Made by a program: the position numbers and the translations under genes. A model generated the notes under the pieces. That model saw nothing but the letters and a program-made list of their open reading frames with translations, did no database searches and was not told the origin of the DNA. DNA of 14,205 bases, taken from assembly GCA_036398215.1 (NCBI GenBank), contig DASWHK010000023.1, forward strand, positions 1 to 14,205, in the 5' to 3' direction. Positions within the stretch are counted from its first letter, which is position 1. Each line of letters opens with the position of its first letter. This stretch comes from DASWHK01 sp036398215 (GTDB lineage Bacteria > Acidobacteriota > UBA890). This document shows, one piece after another, positions 1 to 6,600 of this stretch.

Positions 1-1
1 G

Positions 2-154
2 TCCGACATCGTCTTCACCCGCAAGGACTACGCCGACGTCGAGCTCAGGATCCCCTCGGTCGACAAGGCCCGGCGGCTGATCGGCTTCGAGGCCAAGGTC
101 GACCTCGAGGACGGCATCCGGCGCACCGCCGAGTACTACCGGGAGCACGATTGA
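2..154 (+). CDS. NAD-dependent epimerase/dehydratase, C-terminal fragment (partial at left edge)
   Basis: Reading from base 2 gives 50 residues ending at TGA 152-154. The fragment contains RIPSVDKARRLIGF followed by DLEDGIRRTAEYYREH. This is the usual C-terminal end of extended short-chain dehydrogenases acting on nucleotide sugars (UDP-glucose/UDP-galactose epimerase, dTDP-glucose dehydratase and relatives): 'D..KA...LGF.P...LEDGI..T..YYR'. The Rossmann fold and the YxxxK catalytic site lie outside the window, so the exact substrate cannot be named. The next gene, 52 bp downstream on the same strand, is a DegT-type sugar aminotransferase. That suggests this enzyme makes or modifies a keto- or hexose-nucleotide in the same glycan pathway. 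Family confidence is good; specificity is unknown. Confidence 0.8.
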   Translation, partial: SDIVFTRKDYADVELRIPSVDKARRLIGFEAKVDLEDGIRRTAEYYREHD

Positions 155-206
155 CGTGCGCTTCTGCTCGCGGCTCATCGCCCCCGCGGCCGGAGGGCGG
201 TGACGA

Positions 207-1337
207 ATGCGGCTCATCAGGCTGGCCTCGCCGGGCGTCCCCGAAGAGGACTTGCAGGCGGTCATGGAGGTCCTGGCGTCGGGGTGGCTGGTGCAGGGCA
301 AGCAGGTCGAGGCCTTCGAGCGGGCGATCGCCGAGCTGGTCGGCGTCGAGCACGCGGTCGCCGTCAACAGCGGCACCTCGGCGCTGCACCTGGCGCTGCT
401 CGGGTTGGGAATCGGCCCCGGCAGCGCCGTCGCCGTCCCCGCCTACTCGTTCGTCGCCACCGCCAACGTCGTCGAGCTGTGCGGCGCCGAGACGGTGTTC
501 GTCGACGTCGAGCCGCGCACGTTCAACATGGATCCCGGGCAGCTCGAGCGCGCCCTGCAGCGGCCGGCCGGGGCCGCGCCGATCAAGGCGCTCGTTCCCG
601 TCCACGCCTTCGGGCTGATGGCAGACATGGCCGCCATCGGCAAGCTCGCCGCGCGCCACGGCATCCCGATCATCGAGGACGCCGCCTGCGCCCTCGGGGC
701 GACGTTCTCGGGCCGCCAGGCCGGCACCATCGGGCGCGCCGGCTGCTTCAGCTTCCACCCCCGCAAGACGATCACAACCGGTGAGGGCGGGATGATCGTC
801 ACCGCCGACGCCGAGCTGGCGGCGACGGCCAGGGCGCTGCGCAACCACGGCCAGGAAGCGGGCTCCTCGCCGCCGAGGTTCATCGCCCCCGGCTTCAACT
901 ACCGGATGACCGAGTTCCAGGCGGTGCTGGGGGCGACCGCGCTCGGGCGCCTGGCCGGCAACGTCGCGGCGCGACGCCGCTTCGCCGCCCACTACGACGA
1001 GCTGCTCGCCGGCAGCGTCGAGACGCCGGCGGTGCCGGCCGGCAGCGAGCACGTCTACCAGTCGTACGTCACCCTGCTGCCGCCCACCGCCTCCGCCGGC
1101 CGCGTCGAGCTGATCGGGCGGCTGGCGGCAGGCGGCGTCGAGGCCCAGATCGGCACCTACAACATTCCGATGACCACCTACTACCGGGAGCGCTACGGCT
1201 ACGACGCGGCGGATTTCCCGGTGACCGGCGACGTGTACGCCCGCGCCCTGGCGCTGCCGATGCACGAGAAGCTCGAAGCCGCCGACCGGGAGCGGGTCGC
1301 CGCGCTGGTCCGCGAGGAGCTGGGCCGGCTCCCCTGA
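207..1337 (+). CDS. DegT/DnrJ/EryC1/StrS-family PLP-dependent sugar aminotransferase
   Basis: This 376-residue protein has the normal length for the family. Members transfer an amino group (usually from glutamate) to a keto-nucleotide sugar for O-antigen, capsule, glycoprotein or secondary-metabolite sugars. Visible landmarks are NSGTSALHLAL at residues 54-64 (PLP phosphate binding), the IIEDAACALGA segment at 155-165 with Asp158 (pyridine-nitrogen partner), FSFHPRKTITTGEGG at 181-195 with Lys187 as the Schiff-base lysine, and GFNYRMTEFQA downstream. The ATG start is supported by a strong GGAGGG at 192-197, ten bases upstream. It lies 52 bp after an epimerase/dehydratase end, so the two are probably co-transcribed. 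The catalytic set looks intact. The substrate (dTDP-4-keto, UDP-4-keto or 3-keto sugar) cannot be decided from sequence alone. Confidence 0.93.
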   Translation: MRLIRLASPGVPEEDLQAVMEVLASGWLVQGKQVEAFERAIAELVGVEHAVAVNSGTSALHLALLGLGIGPGSAVAVPAYSFVATANVVELCGAETVFVDVEPRTFNMDPGQLERALQRPAGAAPIKALVPVHAFGLMADMAAIGKLAARHGIPIIEDAACALGATFSGRQAGTIGRAGCFSFHPRKTITTGEGGMIVTADAELAATARALRNHGQEAGSSPPRFIAPGFNYRMTEFQAVLGATALGRLAGNVAARRRFAAHYDELLAGSVETPAVPAGSEHVYQSYVTLLPPTASAGRVELIGRLAAGGVEAQIGTYNIPMTTYYRERYGYDAADFPVTGDVYARALALPMHEKLEAADRERVAALVREELGRLP

Positions 1338-1346
1338 CGATCAACT

Positions 1347-1358
1347 CGTCGCGCGACG
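1347..1358. repeat. 12-bp perfect palindrome after the aminotransferase stop
   Basis: CGTCGCGCGACG equals its own reverse complement and begins ten bases after the aminotransferase stop codon. It has no central loop and no T-run follows, so it is a poor intrinsic terminator. It lies 33 bases upstream of the proposed -35 box of the carboxylase promoter and could be an operator half-site pair. In DNA this GC-rich it may equally be chance. Confidence 0.3.
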
Positions 1359-1390
1359 CGGCCGGCACCTGCCTCGCACACCGCCGAGCC

Positions 1391-1425
1391 GTGACCGATC
1401 GGGTAGTTCGGGCTACGCTTGACAG
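1391..1425 (+). promoter_or_regulatory. Putative sigma70-type promoter for a leaderless biotin carboxylase mRNA
   Basis: GTGACC (1391-1396) resembles a -35 box (4 of 6 to TTGACA). A 17-base spacer separates it from TACGCT (1414-1419), which has the TAnnnT form of a -10 box. Six bases further on is the ATG at 1426, so the expected transcription start falls at or next to the A of the start codon. No Shine-Dalgarno-like purine run precedes this ATG. The combination of -10 box, six bases and ATG without a ribosome-binding site is the known signature of leaderless transcripts. This is inferred from spacing only; no transcript data are available. Confidence 0.5.
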
Positions 1426-3045
1426 ATGGCCCAACAACCGATTCAGCGCATTCTGGTGGCGAATCGCGGCGAAATCGCGGTGCGGATCATCCGTGCCTGC
1501 CGCGAGCTCGGCATCGAGTCGGTGGCGGTCTTCTCGGAGGTCGATCGCGAAGCGCTGCACGTCCGCTTCGCCGACCGCGCGCTGCCGATCGGCCCGGCCC
1601 CCGCCGCCGAGTCGTACCTCGATATCGACCGGGTCCTCGAGGCGGCGCGCCGGTCCGGCGCCGACGCCCTCCATCCGGGCTACGGATTCCTCTCCGAGAA
1701 CCCCGAGCTCGCCCGCCGCTGCGCGGCGGCCGGGCTGACCTTCATCGGGCCGACCGCCGAGTGCATGGCGCTGGTCGGCGACAAGGCCGCGGCGCGGCAG
1801 ACGGCCGTCGATGCCGGCGTCCCGGTGGTGCCGGGCACGCCCGATCCGGTCGCCGACGCCGGCGCCGCCCGCCGGGCGGCGGCCGATCTCGGCTACCCGG
1901 TCATGCTCAAGGCCGCCGCCGGCGGCGGCGGCAAGGGCATGCGGCTGGTGGGCTCCGAGAGCGAGCTGGCGAGCGCCTTCGCAATGGCCGGCGGCGAGGC
2001 TCGATCGGCGTTCGGCGACGATCGCATCTACATCGAGAAGGCGATCGTGCAGCCGCGCCACGTCGAGATCCAGATCCTCGCCGACGTCCACGGCAACCGG
2101 ATCCACCTGGGCGAGCGCGAATGCACGCTGCAGCGCCGCCACCAGAAGGTGCTCGAGGAGGCCCCCTCGCCCGTCGTCGACGCGGCGCTGCGCGAGCGGA
2201 TGGGCGAGGCGGCGCTGGCGGTGGCGGCGAGCGCCGGCTACAGCAACGCCGGGACGGTCGAGTTCCTGCTCGACGCCGAGCGCGACTTCTTCTTCATCGA
2301 GGTCAACGCCCGCCTGCAGGTCGAGCACCCGGTTACCGAGATGCTCACCGGCGTCGACCTGGTCGCCGAGCAGATCGCGCTGGCGCAGGGCGAGCGGCTC
2401 TCGTTGCGGCAGCAGGACGTCGAGCTGCGCGGCCACGCGATCGAGTGCCGCATCTACGCCGAGGATCCGGACAACGACTTCGCGCCCTCCCCGGGAGTGG
2501 TCGAAGCGGTGCGCATCCCCGCCGGCCCCGGCGTCCGTGACGACTCCTGCCTGTTCGAGGGCTATGAGGTGCCGATCCACTACGACCCGCTCGTCGGCAA
2601 GCTGATCGCCTGGGGCGTCGACCGGCCGGCGGCGATCCGGCGGATGCGGCGGGCGCTCGGCGAGTACAAGGTGCGCGGCATCGCGACGACGATCCCGCTA
2701 CACCAGAGGGTGCTCGCCGACGACGACTTCGCCGCCGGGCGCTTTGACACCGGCTACCTCGATCGGCTGCTCCGCAGTGCGCGGGACGCAGGACGAGGGG
2801 CCGCGGCGGCGGAAGCAGGTGCCGGTCCGGAGCCCGCCGCGGCAGGCGCCGCTGCCGAGCCCGGCGGCGACCGGCACGCCGAGATCGCGCGGATCGCCGC
2901 CGCGGTGCACGTCTTCCTGGGCGCCGAGCAGCGCTCCTTCCGGCCGCCCTCGACGGCCGCGTCGGCCTGGAAGCTCGCCGGTCGCGCCGCGGCGCTCGAC
3001 GGGGAGCGCTCCGCGGGCCGCGGCCTGCCGGACGGTGCGCGATGA
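1426..3045 (+). CDS. accC: Biotin carboxylase subunit of an acyl-CoA (acetyl-/propionyl-CoA) carboxylase, with C-terminal extension
   Basis: This ATP-grasp enzyme carboxylates protein-bound biotin with ATP and bicarbonate. Residues 1-450 cover the whole family core: RILVANRGEIAVRII (8-22), LHPGYGFLSEN (82-92), the glycine-rich ATP loop AAGGGGKGM (164-172), and IEVNARLQVEHPVTE (291-305), which holds the metal-binding Glu292 and the catalytic Arg296. The core ends with GRFDTGYLD (438-446). Free-standing biotin carboxylases are about 450 residues. Here roughly 90 more follow: an Ala/Pro/Gly-rich linker (451-483), then a short helical segment ending SAWKLAGRAAAL (513-524). It overlaps the biotin-carrier gene by four bases (ATGA), so the two should be translationally coupled. 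Split subunits and the VNARLQVEHP variant fit acyl-CoA carboxylases better than pyruvate carboxylase. The accC symbol is by function; the acyl substrate is unknown because the carboxyltransferase is not in the window. Confidence 0.92.
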   Translation: MAQQPIQRILVANRGEIAVRIIRACRELGIESVAVFSEVDREALHVRFADRALPIGPAPAAESYLDIDRVLEAARRSGADALHPGYGFLSENPELARRCAAAGLTFIGPTAECMALVGDKAAARQTAVDAGVPVVPGTPDPVADAGAARRAAADLGYPVMLKAAAGGGGKGMRLVGSESELASAFAMAGGEARSAFGDDRIYIEKAIVQPRHVEIQILADVHGNRIHLGERECTLQRRHQKVLEEAPSPVVDAALRERMGEAALAVAASAGYSNAGTVEFLLDAERDFFFIEVNARLQVEHPVTEMLTGVDLVAEQIALAQGERLSLRQQDVELRGHAIECRIYAEDPDNDFAPSPGVVEAVRIPAGPGVRDDSCLFEGYEVPIHYDPLVGKLIAWGVDRPAAIRRMRRALGEYKVRGIATTIPLHQRVLADDDFAAGRFDTGYLDRLLRSARDAGRGAAAAEAGAGPEPAAAGAAAEPGGDRHAEIARIAAAVHVFLGAEQRSFRPPSTAASAWKLAGRAAALDGERSAGRGLPDGAR

Positions 3046-3548
3046 TCGTCGACGTCAGCCTCGACGACGAGACCCCCCGCCGCTACCGGGTCCGCCGCCA
3101 GGACGATCACCTGCTGGTATTGACGCCGGCCGGCGGCGACGCAACGGTGACGGTCGACTGGCGCCGCCCGCGGCCGGGAATCTACTCGTTGCTGGTCGAC
3201 GGCGCTTCGTACGAGGTCTTCATCGAGAACGACCGCGACGAGCTGGCGGTTCACCTGGGGAACCGCAACTTCAGGGTGCGGGCGGGCGACGCTCGCCGCT
3301 ACCGTGTCGCCGCCGCTGCCGCCGCCGCCGACGGCGTCGCCCGCATCGTCGCGCCGATTCCCGGGCGCGTCTCGCGCCTGCTGGTATCGCCGGGCCAACG
3401 GGTCGAGAAGGGCGAGGGCGTGGTCGTCCTGGAGGCCATGAAGATGGAAAACGAGCTGCGAGCGCCCCGCGCCGGGGTCGTGGTGGCGATCCCGATCGAG
3501 GAGGGCCAGGGCGTCGAAGGCGGGACGCTGCTGGCAACCATCGAATGA
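3042..3548 (+). CDS. Biotin carboxyl-carrier protein (biotin/lipoyl attachment domain) of the acyl-CoA carboxylase
   Basis: This 168-residue protein has a C-terminal biotinyl domain at about 100-168, with the biotinylation motif VVLEAMKMENEL (128-139). Lys134 is the residue that carries biotin. The first ~85 residues are rich in short alternating hydrophobic strands (YRVRRQDDHLLVL; YSLLVDGASYEVFIE) and resemble the beta-domain preceding the biotinyl domain in propionyl-CoA carboxylase-like alpha subunits. An Ala-rich hinge (90-96) lies between the two parts. The start overlaps the biotin carboxylase stop as ATGA, with GGACGG at 3030-3035 as a possible ribosome-binding site. In many bacteria these parts form one alpha chain; here they are two genes. 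The protein should carry carboxybiotin between the biotin carboxylase and an unseen carboxyltransferase. Confidence 0.92.
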   Translation: MIVDVSLDDETPRRYRVRRQDDHLLVLTPAGGDATVTVDWRRPRPGIYSLLVDGASYEVFIENDRDELAVHLGNRNFRVRAGDARRYRVAAAAAAADGVARIVAPIPGRVSRLLVSPGQRVEKGEGVVVLEAMKMENELRAPRAGVVVAIPIEEGQGVEGGTLLATIE

Positions 3549-3627
3549 GCTCGCCAGGCGCTACGACTCTTCACGCGACCGCGGCTTCATCCACCAGGGT
3601 CGGCCGCGGCCGATGGCGAACTCCGAG

Positions 3628-3660
3628 CTCGACACACTCTCGTCGAACACTTCTCGACAC
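3628..3660. repeat. Short direct-repeat cluster upstream of the TamB gene
   Basis: CTCGACAC occurs at 3628-3635 and again at 3653-3660, 25 bases apart. A near-copy, TCGAACAC, sits between them at 3643-3650. The cluster lies in the 124-bp stretch between the biotin-carrier stop and the preferred TamB start, just upstream of its ribosome-binding site. It could be a regulator-binding site, but the copies are short and the gap is GC-rich. If translation began at 3613 instead, these bases would be coding. The remainder of the gap holds no clear promoter or terminator. Confidence 0.3.
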
Positions 3661-3661
3661 C

Positions 3662-3667
3662 AAGGTG
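3662..3667 (+). promoter_or_regulatory. Ribosome-binding site deciding the TamB start
   Basis: AAGGTG ends five bases before the GTG at 3673, a workable Shine-Dalgarno spacing. The alternative ATG at 3613 has only a distant AGGG (3596-3599), 13 bases upstream. Six of the 20 codons between the two starts end in A or T, unusual for this genome, which also favours 3673. Confidence 0.55.
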
Positions 3668-3672
3668 CGCAC

Positions 3673-6600
3673 GTGAGCGCGAAGAAGCCCGAAGGCAAGG
3701 ACAAGCGCCGCCGCCGTTGGCGCACGATCGCCAAGCTGGCCGCCGTCACCGGCATCCTGCTGGTCGCCGTGTCGATCGCCGCCTGGGTGTGGATCGAGAG
3801 CAATGCCGGCCAGCAGCGCGTGCGCGGCTGGCTCGAGCGGCGCGGCAGCGAGGCCCTCGGGAGGCGCCTCGACATCGCCTTGCTGGAGCTCGACCTCTTG
3901 CCGCTGCGAGCGACGCTGACGGGGGTCACCGTCGCCGGCAGCCCGGGCGCCGACCAGCCGCTGCTGCGCGCCGAGCGGCTCGACGTGCGTCTCGATGCGT
4001 GGGCGCTCTTTCGGCGGCGTATCTTCATCGAGAGCCTCGAAGTCTCCTCGCCGATCTTCCACTGGGATTCCGGGGACCCGCTGCTGCCTCCCGAGAACGC
4101 CGCGCGGCCCGGCGGCGGCTTCGAGCTCGACATCCGCCGGCTGAGCGTTCGCGACGCGGCGGTCGAGATCGACCATCAGCGCTGGGACCTCGACACGGCG
4201 CTCACCGGCGTCGGCTTCGAGCTGCTGGCGGATGTGGCGCCCGGGTCGGACCCTCCGGCCCGCGGCGGCTCGATCGCGATCGGCGGCGGCAGCGTCCGGC
4301 TGCGCCGCTTCACCGAGCCCGGCGAGCCCGCCGGCGAGCTGCTGGTGCGCGACGCCGAGCTCTCCTACCGGATCGACGGCGACATCGTTCGCATCGAGGG
4401 CGCCAGGGCCGGCATCGGCGGCAGTCTGCTGACCGCCAGCGGCTGGATCACCGATTGGCGCGACGTCCGCCTCGACGTCGCCGCCAGCGTCGATGTCGCC
4501 GACGTCGTGGCGCTCATCGGCCTCCCGGAGTCGCCCGCCAACGCCGGCATGCTGGAGCTGACCGGATCGCTGGTCTTCGGCGAGTCGCCGCTCGCCTTCT
4601 CGGGCGGGGTCACGGCGGATTCGCTGCTCATCGCCGACCTCGAGGCCAGCGGGGTGGCTGCCTCTATCGAAGCCACGCGCCAGCGGCTCGTCGTCGAGGA
4701 CATCGAGGCCACGGCGTTCGGCGGTGCCATCCAGGCGCGGCTGGAGGGCGACTTGCAAGCCGATCCCTACGCCTGGCGGGTCGAGTACGGCGCCCGCTCG
4801 GTCGACCTCGCCCGTCTCACCGAATCGGGGGCGGTGCCCGGCTTCCGCTTCGTGGGCATCGGCGACCTCGCCGGCGAGCTGGCCTGGTCGAGCCCCTGGC
4901 GCCAGACGATCGCCGGCAGCGGCGTGTTCGACCTGCAGCTGCCGCCGGGGACCCTCGCGGGGCTGCGGGCGAGCCCGGGACCGCCCGCCGCTGCCTTCGA
5001 GGCCGGGACCCCCGAAGCCGGCACGACGGCCCCGATCCCACCGGGCCCGGTGCCGGAGGCACGCCCGGCGCCATCGCTGCCGTTGCCGCTCGAGGCCAAC
5101 GGTCTGTACGACATCGAGGATGGGACGATCTTCCTCCGTAGCGCCACGGTCAGCCTGCCGCGCAACCGCGCCACCATCGACGGGTCGATCGGAGCGGCGG
5201 GGGAGCTGGCGCTGGCGGTGAGCATCGACAGCTCCGACCTGCGGATGCTCGACCGCTTCTTCAACCAGCTACGGCGCTACCGCGGCGAGCAGCCCGAGCC
5301 CCAGCCGCTCGGCGTTACGGGAAGCGGCCGGGCGCGCGTCACGATCGGCGGCAGCTTCGCCGACCCGACCGTCGTCGGCACGGCGGCGACGACCGGGCTT
5401 GCGGTCGCCAACGTGTCGATCGGCGACGTCGACGGCTCGCTGCGGCTGGCCGGATCGGCCCTGGCGATCGACAACCTACGGGTGCGGCGGGGCAGCGGCG
5501 GCGCCGAGGGCTCGGCTCGGGTGCGCATCGGGGAGCGCCTCGGACCGGGGCCCGATTACGCGCTCGATCTGCGGCTGCAGCGCTATCCCGTGGCGGCGAG
5601 GCTGGCGCGGCTCGGCGCGCCCCTGGAAGCGGCGGGGGAGGCCAGCGGCGAGATCTCGCTGTCCGGCGACTTCGGCGCCGCGCCGGCGGGCACCATCACC
5701 CTGCACGCCGAGGACGTCGCGCTCAACCAGCTCTCCGGTCTCACGGCCGACGTCCGCATGCGGGTCGACGGCGATCGCTGGGTGGCGGAGGAGCTGGCGC
5801 TCCAGGGCCCGCGCGGCCGGCTGATCGCATCCGGGACCTGGCGCCGCAGCACCGACGCCTTCGAGGCTCGTATCGACGCCACCGCCGTCGATGCCGCGAT
5901 CATCGGCGAGCTGCTGGGCCGCGAGCTCGGGATGAGCGGCGCGCTCGAGCTCACCGCGCAGATCGACGGCGTGCTGTCGGCGCCCGACGGGGCAGCCGTC
6001 CTGCGCTGGACCCGGGCGGAGGCTTTCGGGGTGCAGGGCGGCTCGGTGGCGGCGAGCGCCGAGCTGCGGGCCGGAAGCCTCGCGGTCGCCGCCGTCGGCC
6101 GCCCCGATCCCACGGTTGCCGCCGTGCCACCACCGACCCCGATCGCCGGGGGACAGCCGATCCCGCTGCCCGACTTCCCGGCCTCGGGCTGGGCGGCGAC
6201 GCTGAGCGCCGAGCTGGGTGGGGCGCGCCCGGCGACGCTGCGCGCCGCCGGCGAGTCGAGCCTGATCCTCGCCGCGCTGATGGCGCAGGGCTACCGGCCG
6301 GGAGAGAACCTCGAAATCGAAGGGGCGATCGAGCTCGAGGGCACCGGCCCCCTGGACGACTGGCAGCGCTGGAGCGGCTCGGCGACCCTCACCGGCTTCT
6401 CGCTGGCACAAGGAGGGCTGGCGTTCTCGGTCCCCGATCCGGTCGCGTTCCAGCTCGACAACGGCATCCTGAGAGCCGAGCTGCCCCGCCTGGTGACCGG
6501 CGCCGGGAACCTGCAGGCGCGGGTGGTCGTCGATCTCATCCAGGGCCAGTGGCTTGAAGGCAGCGCCTCCGGCAGCCTCGCCGTCGACCTCTTGCAGGTA

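Noticed and set aside
1338..1425. An intrinsic terminator after the aminotransferase
   Set aside because: The 12-bp palindrome there has no loop and no following T-run, so it does not fit an intrinsic terminator.
1391..1738. A + strand frame starting at GTG 1391, just before the biotin carboxylase
   Set aside because: It overlaps the biotin carboxylase in another frame and is Arg/Ser-rich, typical of a high-GC shadow frame. The GTG is better explained as part of the -35 box.
3613..3672. ATG at 3613 as the start of TamB
   Set aside because: It has only a distant AGGG and six of 20 codons end in A/T. GTG 3673 has AAGGTG at good spacing and begins a short basic N-terminus before the membrane helix. 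The upstream start is not excluded.
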